Source of the DNA: JBAZLV01 sp041650055
Lineage (GTDB): Bacteria > Nitrospirota > UBA9217
Direction of reading: 5' to 3'
Length of the DNA stretch: 62,553 bases
Assembly (NCBI GenBank): GCA_041650055.1
Contig: JBAZLV010000007.1
Coordinates: 1-62,553, forward strand
The position numbers were made by a program, and so were the translations under genes. This document shows, one piece after another, positions 26,140-35,779 of the stretch (position 1 is the stretch's first letter; the number at the start of each line of letters is the position of its first letter). The notes under the pieces were generated by a model that was not told the DNA's origin, made no database searches, and saw only the letters and a program-made list of their open reading frames with translations.

Positions 26140-27507
26140 ATGAAAATTAACAACACACTTAGTATTATCAAGAATGAACTTTTCCATGGTTCTGCGGAGT
26201 ATACAAAAAATCAGCCTGATTTATTTCTTCGTCACCGATATACCATGCTTGCGCCATCGCAGGTGGACGGATTTCTTGAACAAGTAAAAGAAAGTTTACG
26301 TGAAGAAAATGAGATGCTTATCTATGTTCACCTTCCTTTTTGCTTTTCAGAATGCCTGTTTTGCAACACGTTTCCTCATAAAATGGACCACGAAATTCAA
26401 CAGGAATATTTGCAGAATATTTTAGACGAAATTGACATTGCCTCTCGAAACAGGTTTTTTCATAACAGGAAGGTACGAGGTATTTATTTTGGAGGTGGAA
26501 CGCCAACATCATTCTCATCTCTTGATTTAAATAAAATTTTGGATAAGATTCGATCGTGCATAACCACGACTGATTCCTTCGATATCACTTCGGAAGCGCA
26601 TCCGTATACGTTATCAGGCACCAGAATACGGGAACTGGCTGATATGGGCATTACTCGATTAAGCATTGGTTGCCAGACCTTTGATCAGCAGGTTCTCTCC
26701 TTGTGTAAAAGAAAAAATTCGGAAGAAGAAATTCGCAGAATTGTTTGGAATGTTCAGAATGCAGGCATGTCCATAAATATCGATATGATGACCGGACTTC
26801 CGGGGCAGACGTTAAAATCGGCGGAGCATGATCTTCATCTTTTGGAACAAATACGCCCGAACGCAGTCGAATATATTCGTCATGAGATTGTCAATCCACT
26901 TATCATTGATCTTTATAAGAACCGTCCAGAACTCTTGCTTGAGAAGGATACGCTGTTTGAAATGGTTTTTATGACGCAGGAATGGATGCGTGATCAAGGC
27001 TATGAGCAGAATGGACGATTTACCAATGACCATCAATGGAGTTATCGATTTTATTGGCTAAAAGAATTGCCTATTTTCGCATTTGGATCTCGCGCACGAT
27101 CCTACACAAAAACCATGATGGTTGACAAACATGAAGAGCTTTCCACGTATGCAAGCATGATTAAGAAGGGCCATCTGCCGGTAGGAAGATACATTTCTCT
27201 TACGAAGAAGGAACAAATGTATCGGTCTTTTTTCCTGAGCTTGCAGCTGCAGCAAGGCCTGGATATTCCGTTGTTCAAAAAACGATTTGATCAGGATCCC
27301 TGCGTCGTGTTTGAGGCGTCACTGGCAAAACTTACCCGGTATGAGTGCATTGAACAGAGCAATGAAACAATACGTCTGTCACGATACGGAGCATATTTTG
27401 TTGAAGACGTTTGTGATTTTATCATCGACTCGCTTTTGCATGAAGAGTCATTGTCTCTCGTACGGTCGCCTAATTCCGAAGGCGGCCGGCCTTCCCCAAG
27501 ACTGTAA
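26140..27507 (+). CDS. HemW/HemN-family radical SAM protein
   Basis: The 455-residue protein matches the coproporphyrinogen oxidase/HemW family: YVHLPFCFSECLFCN with C68, C72 and C75, GIYFGGGTPTSFSSLDL, and DMMTGLPGQTL. True HemN enzymes have a fourth Cys (CX2CXC); here the residue at that place is Thr, as in HemW-like proteins that do not make protoporphyrin. The role may be heme handling or an unknown radical reaction. It stands alone between tRNA-Arg and the convergent AsmA-like gene, whose end is only one base away. Confidence 0.8.
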   Translation: MKINNTLSIIKNELFHGSAEYTKNQPDLFLRHRYTMLAPSQVDGFLEQVKESLREENEMLIYVHLPFCFSECLFCNTFPHKMDHEIQQEYLQNILDEIDIASRNRFFHNRKVRGIYFGGGTPTSFSSLDLNKILDKIRSCITTTDSFDITSEAHPYTLSGTRIRELADMGITRLSIGCQTFDQQVLSLCKRKNSEEEIRRIVWNVQNAGMSINIDMMTGLPGQTLKSAEHDLHLLEQIRPNAVEYIRHEIVNPLIIDLYKNRPELLLEKDTLFEMVFMTQEWMRDQGYEQNGRFTNDHQWSYRFYWLKELPIFAFGSRARSYTKTMMVDKHEELSTYASMIKKGHLPVGRYISLTKKEQMYRSFFLSLQLQQGLDIPLFKKRFDQDPCVVFEASLAKLTRYECIEQSNETIRLSRYGAYFVEDVCDFIIDSLLHEESLSLVRSPNSEGGRPSPRL

Positions 27508-27508
27508 T

Positions 27509-29839
27509 TTATCTCGTTTTTTTTCGAGATGATCTGTCCTCATCTTTTTTTATAAGCGGCTGAATAATCTTGAAAGGGAGTTTCAAAGTCCGTTTCATAA
27601 TCCCGGTTAATTCGGTACCAATAGCAGAAGGAGCAAGCGGGGTAATGGTTGGATTATGAGGATTGCCGCTGACTTTTACAGGAATCGAAATCAAAGTGTT
27701 ATCGAAAATTTTATTCACCAGAGGTATTTTTGCCACGAGAGAATCAACTGTTTTGAACGGTGCTATTAAAAGAGTAAGATTCAGTTTGTTCCCAACGATA
27801 TCGATGTTTCCTTCAGTTGCAATATTCATGGTCGGTCCATCAAGAACCGCTTCCCGGAACAGGATCGTCCCATTTTTTATCCTTCCCCGCACGGTTATTG
27901 AAGAATATTCAAATCCCTGTTGATCCAGATCAGGCAGCTTTCCCCGGAGTAATTCCGTAATATTTAAAACGGAAAAAACTTTTGCAAGAAGAGGATATCG
28001 GTAAATTTCACCGTTTTTGGCGGTAAACAGGATTCTTCCCCGGGAGGAACGCAGTAAATCCTTTGGCTCTCCTTTAGCGGTAACATGTGATTCGAGATCG
28101 AACACGCCGCTTATTTTGAGATCTGCTCCTGAAAGGCATGCAAGCGTGGGTTCCAGAGGCTGATTCGATGCACGGGGCCTCAAATCGAGATCGAGATTTT
28201 TGTTGGTTATTGTCACTGTTCCGGGAAGGGATATTCCACAAACCAGTGCTTCCTGAATGCGAAACACCATCTGGTTTTTATCAAAAAAAAACAGGGACTG
28301 AACTGGCGCTGCAGTGAATCTGCCATACGAAATATATTTTGACGTAATCCGAACCACACCATAAAGAGACTGATAGGGGAAGGATTTCTGAGATTCCAGC
28401 TTTGCATCAGCTTCCTCTTCTTTTTTACTTGGGGAAGCCAGAGCTTCCTGAATCAGGTCAATTGAAATCCCGTTGGAAGAAAAATCCATGTCAGTCATGA
28501 AACCATCCTTCTGCGCGATAATAGTGCCTTTTAATGAACCTTGCATCGCACCGAGGGAAAGCTCGGCTCCTGACACGGTAATGGTTTTATTTTCAGCACG
28601 CAGAGAAAAACGGCTCAGCGTAAAGGGCATTTTTAGTGTTTTGAGAATCGAAATATCTGATCCGTCCAGACGTCCCTGAACAGTCGATTCTTGTATGCGA
28701 TCTCTTACGATATGCACATTAAGGTTTCCCCGGAGCATTCCCTGCTGGAGAGGTGCATTTTCGAGCATTCGTGCAAGTGTTTTTCCATTCAAAACTCCGG
28801 AGAATGTTCCATCGAGATTTTTTCTGGTTGAAAAGAAAGTCAGGGCAGCTTGCGTATTCTGATCTCTTACAGCACAGTGCCGGACAGCAAGCTCATCTTT
28901 TTTGCCCTGGATATCAAATGATACCTGGGGACCGTTTTTGAAGGAAGCAGTTCCCTGAAGAACATATCCTGATGCATTGTTCCAGACCAACCGAGTTTCA
29001 GAGAAAGACAGCGGAGCCTTTATCCGATATTGAGACACAAGGTAATTTTTTTCTGATAACCAGGCAACGGTTTTTCCACCAATGGTTCCATCAATCGTTA
29101 GATCGGCAGTTTCGATGCCTTCCCGGTTATAACCTGCCTGAAATGATGATGCAAGAACCGAATCAAGCAGTGCAATGCGAAGGTTTTGTGTTGTGATGCT
29201 GTTGTTGGCCAGGATGATACGGCCTTCGATCGAGGCTGAGCTGAATTGTTCTGTTTCACCTGACAGGTTAATATCCAATCCGTTTTTCAAGAATGCGGCG
29301 CGCATTCGAATATCTTTGGCCAGCAGGACAGCTTTATTCGCCTGTTGGAGGGTTACTCGGCCATGTCTTATTGTGACAATCATATCCGGGGCAAGGAGGG
29401 ATAGTGTCTCCAGTTTGGACTCAAGCATTTCCTGTATATCGGAAAGGGGGAAAGAGGTTTCTATTTCCTTTGTGGGTGAAGGGAGATCAAAATTTAAAAC
29501 CGGATACCGCATGCTAATTTTTGAAATGCGAAGTTTTCCCGTTAGGAGAGAAAAAAGATCCGGCGAGATCATGAGGGATTCCACTGAACCCGTTACGGTT
29601 TTTGGAATTGCAACTACTACTTTTCGAAAGGTTAGATGGGGAAGGGGAAAAATGGAAAGCCGTACGTGCTGAAATGAAATCGTATTTTCTGCTCGCTCCG
29701 TAACCAGAGCATGGATTTTTTGCTGAACCGGTTCGGTACTGAACCACCAGGAAGCCGCGATCGAGAGAACAACCAGTAGCGCAAAAATGCTTCCTAAAAT
29801 CCAGGCGAAATACAGGTGTTTTTTTCTCGGATTTCTCAT
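27509..29839 (-). CDS. AsmA-family membrane-anchored lipid-transport-like protein
   Basis: The 776-residue protein has one N-terminal membrane anchor (about 11-30) and a long beta-rich periplasmic region typical of AsmA-like bridge proteins, ending in a charged tail. The pattern of repeats such as VTISNKNLDLDLRPRA-like strands and the late TVRGRIKNGTILFREAVLDG supports the family. AsmA-like proteins are thought to move phospholipids between the two membranes. It is encoded upstream of mlaA and mlaC in the reverse-strand gene row, after a 76-base gap, which fits an envelope-lipid role. Confidence 0.78.
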   Translation of the reverse strand: MRNPRKKHLYFAWILGSIFALLVVLSIAASWWFSTEPVQQKIHALVTERAENTISFQHVRLSIFPLPHLTFRKVVVAIPKTVTGSVESLMISPDLFSLLTGKLRISKISMRYPVLNFDLPSPTKEIETSFPLSDIQEMLESKLETLSLLAPDMIVTIRHGRVTLQQANKAVLLAKDIRMRAAFLKNGLDINLSGETEQFSSASIEGRIILANNSITTQNLRIALLDSVLASSFQAGYNREGIETADLTIDGTIGGKTVAWLSEKNYLVSQYRIKAPLSFSETRLVWNNASGYVLQGTASFKNGPQVSFDIQGKKDELAVRHCAVRDQNTQAALTFFSTRKNLDGTFSGVLNGKTLARMLENAPLQQGMLRGNLNVHIVRDRIQESTVQGRLDGSDISILKTLKMPFTLSRFSLRAENKTITVSGAELSLGAMQGSLKGTIIAQKDGFMTDMDFSSNGISIDLIQEALASPSKKEEEADAKLESQKSFPYQSLYGVVRITSKYISYGRFTAAPVQSLFFFDKNQMVFRIQEALVCGISLPGTVTITNKNLDLDLRPRASNQPLEPTLACLSGADLKISGVFDLESHVTAKGEPKDLLRSSRGRILFTAKNGEIYRYPLLAKVFSVLNITELLRGKLPDLDQQGFEYSSITVRGRIKNGTILFREAVLDGPTMNIATEGNIDIVGNKLNLTLLIAPFKTVDSLVAKIPLVNKIFDNTLISIPVKVSGNPHNPTITPLAPSAIGTELTGIMKRTLKLPFKIIQPLIKKDEDRSSRKKTR

Positions 29840-29915
29840 AACGATAAGATAATTATACTACGCGGTTTTTTGTATGAAGGTAAAATTTCTCTGATGAAAA
29901 AAGAAGAAAGCGGAA

Positions 29916-30713
29916 TTACTGTTCCTTTACAATGCTTCTTCGATACTGGATATAAGCATTTTTTAAGGCCGCGTACGGCTCTATGGCGGAATTGACCAGT
30001 TCTTCATAATCGCCGGAATCAAGGGAGGATTCATTAAAATAATCATACGCCCCGATCGCGCCTGCCACCTCGGATGGCTTGACATGTACCCACGGGGACA
30101 GATACAAGTCGCTGGCCAATCCTACCGCATCCCGTGCAGAAGATGGTCCTAAAAACGGCCAGACAATATAGAAGCCTTCACCCAGTCCATATTTCCCCAA
30201 TGTCTGACCGATGTCTTTTTTTTGCGGTTCGATATGAAACCCGGTTGCAGCCACATCGAATAAACCAAAAAAACCTATTATTGTATTGATACTGAAACGG
30301 AGAAGTTCCTTGCCCGCAGCCTTTATATCTGCCTGCAGGATGCTGCTGGTGAACCGCGTAGGCATGTCAAGATTATAAAAGAAGTTACGAACAGACTGTC
30401 GACCTTCAAGAGGAACAACGGTATTATAACCGCGTATGACGGGTTTCATCAGCCAAAAATAAACTCTGTCGTTGAAGACGAACATTGCTCTGTTCCAGGG
30501 TTCCAGAGGATCAGCGACAGTTTCTTCAGCGGGTTCTTCCCATTGCTCAACGGTTCCCTGTTGGGCATCAGGATTGATTACGGTTGTTTCGGATTTGGTT
30601 TGTTCCTGTGCGTTCGGTTCGTAGAGGGCTGCTTTATGATTTTTATTGGCACATGCGGATATGAGTATGAGAAGAGTAACAACAACACATATCCGGCTCA
30701 TGGTTTGATACAT
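29916..30713 (-). CDS. mlaA: MlaA (VacJ) outer-membrane lipoprotein
   Basis: The 265-residue protein has a lipoprotein signal with lipobox LISAC and the MlaA signatures DPLEPWNRAMFVFNDRVYFW, FFYNLDMPTRF and GPSSARDAVGL. MlaA removes misplaced phospholipids from the outer leaflet of the outer membrane and passes them to MlaC. The start is uncertain: ATG 30713 gives a clean signal peptide, while a TTG at 30755 in the same frame would overlap the mlaC stop. MlaC is encoded directly upstream on the same strand. Confidence 0.88.
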   Translation of the reverse strand: MYQTMSRICVVVTLLILISACANKNHKAALYEPNAQEQTKSETTVINPDAQQGTVEQWEEPAEETVADPLEPWNRAMFVFNDRVYFWLMKPVIRGYNTVVPLEGRQSVRNFFYNLDMPTRFTSSILQADIKAAGKELLRFSINTIIGFFGLFDVAATGFHIEPQKKDIGQTLGKYGLGEGFYIVWPFLGPSSARDAVGLASDLYLSPWVHVKPSEVAGAIGAYDYFNESSLDSGDYEELVNSAIEPYAALKNAYIQYRRSIVKEQ

Positions 30714-30735
30714 GCAAGACACCGTTCGAGTTTTA

Positions 30736-31371
30736 TTATTTTTTTGGTTGTGCAAAACCGGCTGTTTTTTCCTTAAGCATTGCGATCAAGGCATCGAGAT
30801 TTTTGTTTTTTAAAACGTCGGTGAACTGTGCCCGAGTAAGAGCAAGCTGGCTGACTCCCGACACCTGAATATCCATAACCCGCCACTTTTCGTCAATCTG
30901 ACGCATGATGTAGGTAAAGGCAATGGGTGGCTCTCCCGTTGATTGTATCAATTTACTGTTCACTTTGACGAGACCTTGTGCGCGGGATTCCGAGGCAGGC
31001 TCAAAACGTTCTCCTGAATAACCATCAAAACGTCCTGCATATGTGGCGATGGTCCAGTCAATGTATGTTTTTAAAAACTGATTTCGCTGTTGTTCGTTCA
31101 TGGTTTTCCAGAACCTGCCCGTTGTCTGCGCTCCCATGAAAGAAAGAGCAAAGGAATCGTTGATCACCGGCTCCAGAACTGCATATCGCCCTTTGTATCC
31201 CAATTGATCAGCCCGCTTCATTACATCAAGAAGCGTTGCATTAAAGCGGTCTATGACTGCCACAGGAGAAAGCTGTTCAGCACGTGCATTGAACGGCATT
31301 CCAATCACCATGATGAACATACATACCATCAGCAGAGAATGTGTTATCTGTTGCAATCGAAGATGTTTCAT
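30736..31371 (-). CDS. mlaC: MlaC/HpnM periplasmic lipid-binding protein
   Basis: The 211-residue protein has a cleavable signal peptide (to about ARA-EQ) and matches MlaC/Ttg2D, with FMGAQTTGRFWKTMNEQQR and the late WRVMDIQVSGVSQLALTR. The ATG at 31371 sits 7 bases after AAGGAG. In hopanoid gene sets this family is named HpnM, and here it lies divergent from hpnN, so it may carry hopanoids as well as phospholipids. Both names fit. Confidence 0.85.
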   Translation of the reverse strand: MKHLRLQQITHSLLMVCMFIMVIGMPFNARAEQLSPVAVIDRFNATLLDVMKRADQLGYKGRYAVLEPVINDSFALSFMGAQTTGRFWKTMNEQQRNQFLKTYIDWTIATYAGRFDGYSGERFEPASESRAQGLVKVNSKLIQSTGEPPIAFTYIMRQIDEKWRVMDIQVSGVSQLALTRAQFTDVLKNKNLDALIAMLKEKTAGFAQPKK

Positions 31372-31403
31372 TATCATGCTCCTTATTTTTTTAACCAATT
31401 TTC

Positions 31404-31433
31404 TGTTCAAAATATCCGATTTCTGTTATTATA
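31404..31433. promoter_or_regulatory. Candidate divergent promoter between mlaC and hpnN
   Basis: The 98-base gap holds the shared sequence TATTATA: on the plus strand TATTAT (31427-31432) lies 17 bases after TGTTCA (31404-31409), and on the minus strand TATAAT (31433-31428) faces mlaC. The -35 matches are weak, so these are suggestions only. Confidence 0.3.
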
Positions 31434-31469
31434 GCAACTAAAAATTTTTAAAGAGACGGTGAAATTGAA

Positions 31470-34133
31470 ATGATACGAGAATCGAAAGAATATCTCCAAA
31501 CACTCTTTGGGTGGTGGATTACCTTTGTGCAGCACCATGCGCGAACGGTTGTCACCGTTTTTTTTATTCTGACAGCGTTGGTTCTCGTGTATTCGATAAA
31601 GAATTTCAATATCAATCTTGATACCTCCAACATGATCTCTTCTCATCTCCCTTTCAGAAAAGTTGAGATTGATTTTAACAAAACGTTTCCGAATCTGTTA
31701 AATACTCTGGTTCTCGTTGTTGAGGCGAAAAATGCCGATCTTGCTGTTGCAACCAGGGACCGCCTGACTGATGAATTGAAAAAAAATCCATCACTGTTTC
31801 AAAGTGTGTATGTGCCCGGAGGAGGGCCTTTTTTTGAACAGAACGGGCTCTTGTATTTGAACCGAAATGAGTTGGAAGATTTTGCCGACAACATGGCTGC
31901 TGCCCAGCCATTTATTGCGCTTCTTTCCCAAAACATGAGTCTGCCGGGTTTGTTTTCCGTTTTTGGGACCATTTTGGAACATCCTGAAGAAGGACCTTTA
32001 CAGGACAAAAGAACGTTGGTCTTGTTTCAGGAAATGAGTAGATCACTGCAACAGGCCCAGTCGCTTCGACCGTATCTTATGCCCTGGCAGGAGCTTATGG
32101 TGGGGGAAAAAGAAATGGCCCGCCAGAGAAAACAATTTATCATTGTCCGGCCTGTTCTGGATTTTTCAAAGCTTTCATCCGGCATCGATCCTCTTGAAAG
32201 CATCCGGACGATTATCCGGAACCTCGGACTCAAGAACACGGAAGGGGTGACTGTTCGCATTACCGGTGATCGGGCCCTGGAAGAAGAAAATCTGGTAGAA
32301 GTCCAGAACAGCGTTGGTATTGCCACGGTTGCTTCATTTTTTCTGGTAGCGCTTATTCTGTATGTCGGCCTATGGAGATCAGGGTATCTTATTGCATCAA
32401 GCCTTATCACGCTTCTGGTCGGCCTGATCTGGACGACTGGGTTTGCTGTTTTCTTTATCGGCAGCCTTAATATGATCTCGATTACGTTTGCCGTTCTTTT
32501 TATCGGGCTGGGTATTGATTACAGTATTCAATTCTGCCTCCGATTCCATGAATTGCTTGCAACGGGAAAAGATGCACGGGAAAGCGGGTTGATTACGGCT
32601 CGGGGCGTCGGGCGCGGTTTGCTGTTCAGTTGCGTCACGACTGCAATTGGTTTTTATTCTTTTTTACCGACCGCATATGCAGGAGTGACTGAGCTGGGTC
32701 TTATTGCAGGTACCGGTATGTTTATCAGCTTTTTTGCAAACATGACTCTTTTGCCGGCATTCTTGATGCTTTTCCCAATAACAAAGAACAGGAAACAATT
32801 CACGGTTCCCGCTTTCTTGTATACTCTTTTGAACATTCCTTATACCCATTCCCGTACGGTTATTATATGTTCCTTCTTGCTCGGCCTTGGATCCCTGTTT
32901 TTTCTGCCAAAGGTTTATTTTGATTACAATCCTTTGAATCTTTATAACCCAAAATCAGAAGCGATCCAGACGATTCAAGACCTGTTTAAGGACCCTGAGA
33001 CCGTGCCGTGGACAGCATCGGTCATTGTGGAAGGGGAACGGGAAGCAAAAGCACTTGCAGAAAAGATAGGCAAGCTTCCCGAAGTGAATATGGCTATCAC
33101 GATTTTCGATTTCATCCCTCAAGATCAGGCTGATAAGCACGCTATTCTTTCGAATGTTCGTCTGTTCATGCCTCAGCTTGATGCTGTTGATCTCCGGCAC
33201 GCCTCATGCGGTCAGAATATGCAGACCTTGAACACGTTTGAGAAAACAATGTCCAAGATGATTCCCGCCTACTCCGGAGGTGCTCGTGATTCACTGGTAG
33301 AATTACGGACCTCGATCAGAAAATTTCAAACGCTTCAATCAAATCCTGAGCAGGCCTGTAAGGCATTTGCCGCCCTGGAGCAGGGGATGCTGTCCAATCT
33401 TCCGGGACTTTTTCGCACCCTGGCAGTTTCCTTGTCTCCGCACACGGTTAATCGCTCGGATTTGCCGCAGGAGCTTGTTGAGCAGTATGTAGCCAATGAC
33501 GGCCGTTATCGCATCCAGGTTTTTCCCAAGGAAAATGTGATTGATCGCGATGCTCTTGTCCGTTTTGTAAACGCACTCTACAACGTCACGCCGAATGCGA
33601 CTGATTCACCGATAACCGTGTATGAATCGGGTATGGCCATTATCAGGTCATTTCAGATGGCTGTTTTTCTCGCGCTTATCGCAATCACCATTTTCTTGCT
33701 GATCAGTATGAGAAGTGTATTCGGCACCATGCTCATTTTGATGCCGTTGATACTTGCGATGCTCCTGACCGCCGCTACGTCGGTTTTATTCGACATTCCC
33801 CTTAATTTTGCAAATGTGATTGTTGTGCCTTTGCTGTTGGGTGTTGGGGTCCATAATGGGGTGTTGTTTGCCTTGCGGTATCAAACGGAACCGCCGAAAG
33901 ATGGCAATATGCTCAAAGCAAGTACCGCACGTGCGGTTTTGTTCAGTTCACTCACGATGATGATCAGTACCGGAAGCCTTGCCTTTTCCACGCATCGAGG
34001 CATAGCAAGTATTGGAATTCTCCTTACTCTCTGTTTCGGTTTTTTGATTTTCAGCACCCTGATACTTATGCCTTCCTTGCTTCACCGCTATGGAAACCGC
34101 CTCCAGCAGAGAACAAAAAATATGAATAAATAG
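31470..34133 (+). CDS. hpnN: Hopanoid RND/MMPL transporter HpnN
   Basis: The 887-residue protein has the duplicated MMPL/RND layout: a first membrane helix at about 25-45, a large periplasmic loop, a helix block at about 280-440, a second loop, and a final helix block at about 725-880. Its beginning (INLDTSNMISSHLPFRK) and length match HpnN, which moves hopanoids to the outer membrane. The hopanoid genes downstream and the divergent mlaC/hpnM support this over a generic exporter. Confidence 0.85.
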   Translation: MIRESKEYLQTLFGWWITFVQHHARTVVTVFFILTALVLVYSIKNFNINLDTSNMISSHLPFRKVEIDFNKTFPNLLNTLVLVVEAKNADLAVATRDRLTDELKKNPSLFQSVYVPGGGPFFEQNGLLYLNRNELEDFADNMAAAQPFIALLSQNMSLPGLFSVFGTILEHPEEGPLQDKRTLVLFQEMSRSLQQAQSLRPYLMPWQELMVGEKEMARQRKQFIIVRPVLDFSKLSSGIDPLESIRTIIRNLGLKNTEGVTVRITGDRALEEENLVEVQNSVGIATVASFFLVALILYVGLWRSGYLIASSLITLLVGLIWTTGFAVFFIGSLNMISITFAVLFIGLGIDYSIQFCLRFHELLATGKDARESGLITARGVGRGLLFSCVTTAIGFYSFLPTAYAGVTELGLIAGTGMFISFFANMTLLPAFLMLFPITKNRKQFTVPAFLYTLLNIPYTHSRTVIICSFLLGLGSLFFLPKVYFDYNPLNLYNPKSEAIQTIQDLFKDPETVPWTASVIVEGEREAKALAEKIGKLPEVNMAITIFDFIPQDQADKHAILSNVRLFMPQLDAVDLRHASCGQNMQTLNTFEKTMSKMIPAYSGGARDSLVELRTSIRKFQTLQSNPEQACKAFAALEQGMLSNLPGLFRTLAVSLSPHTVNRSDLPQELVEQYVANDGRYRIQVFPKENVIDRDALVRFVNALYNVTPNATDSPITVYESGMAIIRSFQMAVFLALIAITIFLLISMRSVFGTMLILMPLILAMLLTAATSVLFDIPLNFANVIVVPLLLGVGVHNGVLFALRYQTEPPKDGNMLKASTARAVLFSSLTMMISTGSLAFSTHRGIASIGILLTLCFGFLIFSTLILMPSLLHRYGNRLQQRTKNMNK

Positions 34134-34222
34134 CTGCTGCGTTTTACTTTTTCTTAATTCTATGATAAGATTTCCCTGACATAATATGACAAAAAAGTGT
34201 AGATGTTAGTGGTATTCTTTGC

Positions 34223-34251
34223 TTGCTTTGTCCTCTAAAATACGCTAAAAT
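34223..34251 (+). promoter_or_regulatory. Candidate promoter for the hpnK-shc gene row
   Basis: TTGCTT (34223-34228) and TAAAAT (34246-34251) are separated by 17 bases in the 205-base gap before hpnK. Both hexamers are near consensus and the spacing is ideal. No operator or hairpin was recognised nearby. Confidence 0.4.
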
Positions 34252-34371
34252 TGCAGTTTCTATTGAGTGCTCTGATTCAGAAGTATTCGCAACATACCAT
34301 GAAAACGCCGTTTCAATTCAGAGGGGTATAGTAGTACTTTGCAGCCTTACACAAACGAGGCGCTTTTGGCA

Positions 34372-35205
34372 ATGAATCAACATCCCGGACGATATCTCGT
34401 GGTTGTTGCCGGAAACTTCGGGAATTCATCATCCTCGAATCTGGCTATTGCAGAAGCACATGATCGAGGCATTCTGAGCGCAGCAAGCATTCTTCCAGGA
34501 GGAAAAGCATTTGAAGAAGCGGTGCGTATTTCTCTGAACCGAAAAAAACTTTCGATCGGGCTTCGGATCACGCTGTGTGATGGAAAAGCCGTTCTTCCGC
34601 ATACTGAACTGCCTCGATTGACTGATACACAGGGTTTTTTTGAAAAGAATATTGTCCGGGCATGGTTTAAGTATTTTCGTCCCGGGCTTCGGCGCGAACT
34701 CGAGAAGGAAATTGCTGCTCAGTTTGAACGGCTTGAACATGCCGGCGTTCATCCAGATTATATCGACAGCCATCACTTTATGTATCTTCATCCGAGGGTT
34801 TTTCCTCTCGTGTGCCGATATGCTTCTCAAAAAAACATTCGCTGGATCCGGCTTCCATCTGATCCTTTTGCAATCATGTTTCGCTACCGAATTGCAGTTC
34901 GGGGGCTTGTGCCGTTTTTTGAATGGACGTTTTTTAAAATGATTCGTGAATTTCATTTGTTGACTGCCCACAGATATGGGTTGCAGGTTGTTTCGAACGG
35001 GTATGGACTGGTACAGACCACCGGGATCGATGAGCGATATTTCTGTGATGTATTTGCCCGGCAGGGAAGCCCGATGGAGCTTTCTACCTGTCCGGATATA
35101 GCCACACAGGTGGGACGTACAGAACTGGATGCGCTTCTGTCTCCGGCGGTTCATGAACACATGCGATCACTTGGTATTGCGCATGTCGGCTATCAGGAAC
35201 TCTGA
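34372..35205 (+). CDS. hpnK: HpnK-like YdjC/ChbG-fold protein with lost metal-site residues
   Basis: The 277-residue protein has the length, fold pattern and position of HpnK, a YdjC/ChbG-type deacetylase homologue of hopanoid clusters. The family's NADDFG motif is AGNFG here (G14, N15), and the GLHLTL motif is GLRITL (Arg65 in place of the metal-binding His). The later DSHHFMYLHP is only partly conserved. Two of the expected metal ligands are therefore gone and hydrolase activity is unlikely. The start is uncertain: ATG 34372 is used, but TTG 34339 is also in frame and neither has a strong ribosome site. Confidence 0.75.
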   Translation: MNQHPGRYLVVVAGNFGNSSSSNLAIAEAHDRGILSAASILPGGKAFEEAVRISLNRKKLSIGLRITLCDGKAVLPHTELPRLTDTQGFFEKNIVRAWFKYFRPGLRRELEKEIAAQFERLEHAGVHPDYIDSHHFMYLHPRVFPLVCRYASQKNIRWIRLPSDPFAIMFRYRIAVRGLVPFFEWTFFKMIREFHLLTAHRYGLQVVSNGYGLVQTTGIDERYFCDVFARQGSPMELSTCPDIATQVGRTELDALLSPAVHEHMRSLGIAHVGYQEL

Positions 35206-35256
35206 ACACATCCTGATGTGTAATGACATCGAAACATGAGATTTAAAAGGAATAAT

Positions 35257-35724
35257 ATGAAATCATATCTTCTTTATATTGTCGTTATTATCGCAGCCTT
35301 CAGCGCGGCTGTCGGAGATTCGTTTCTGAGTTTTGGAATGAAGCGTCACGAATCAATGAATATGACTGACCCATCCCACTGGTTTTCTCTTATTTTTTCG
35401 GTTATCAAAAACCCGTATGTGTTTATGGGTGTGTGTTTTCTTGCTGTGTTCTTTTTCTTGTATTTGGCAGCCCTATCATGGGCTGACTTGAGTTTTGTGC
35501 TTCCCCTGACTGCATTATCCTATTTATTTGCTGTTGTCCTGGCAAAATATTTTCTGAATGAGGATGTTTCGTGGTACCGATGGATCGGAACGGTTGTTAT
35601 CGTAGTTGGTGTGGCGCTTGTCGCTCTTGATAAACCCAAGTCACCGGAGCCAGAATTCATTCAGAATCCGGCAATACACGAAGTGCAGGATGCTGATGAA
35701 AAAATCGTTAAAAGCGATGCATGA
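35257..35724 (+). CDS. Small four-helix DMT-superfamily transporter (EamA/SMR-like)
   Basis: The 155-residue protein has four predicted membrane helices and resembles half of an EamA transporter or an ArnE/F-type flippase subunit, with LPLTALSYLFAVVLAKYFLNE as the most typical stretch. ATG 35257 follows AAAGG at 7 bases; the ATG at 35236 has no ribosome site. The charged C-terminal tail (about 128-155) is cytoplasmic or periplasmic. Its position between hpnK and the cyclase suggests a role with a hopanoid head group or precursor, which is inference. Confidence 0.65.
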   Translation: MKSYLLYIVVIIAAFSAAVGDSFLSFGMKRHESMNMTDPSHWFSLIFSVIKNPYVFMGVCFLAVFFFLYLAALSWADLSFVLPLTALSYLFAVVLAKYFLNEDVSWYRWIGTVVIVVGVALVALDKPKSPEPEFIQNPAIHEVQDADEKIVKSDA

Positions 35725-35779
35725 AATAACAATTGATTCAGTTCATTAACAGGTACAGATGTTCCGGAGGTAAAAGCAC

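Noticed and set aside
25805..27507. Possible tRNA-linked genomic island carrying the HemW-like gene
   Set aside because: No integrase, no repeat of the tRNA 3' end and no mobility gene are visible.
27515..27535. ATCTCG/CGAGAT hairpin with a T-rich loop at the convergent gene ends
   Set aside because: It lies inside the AsmA-like coding sequence and its T-run is in the loop, so it is not a terminator.
34429..35160. 243-residue open frame opposite hpnK
   Set aside because: It lies fully antisense to a recognised gene, has no ribosome site and no family features.
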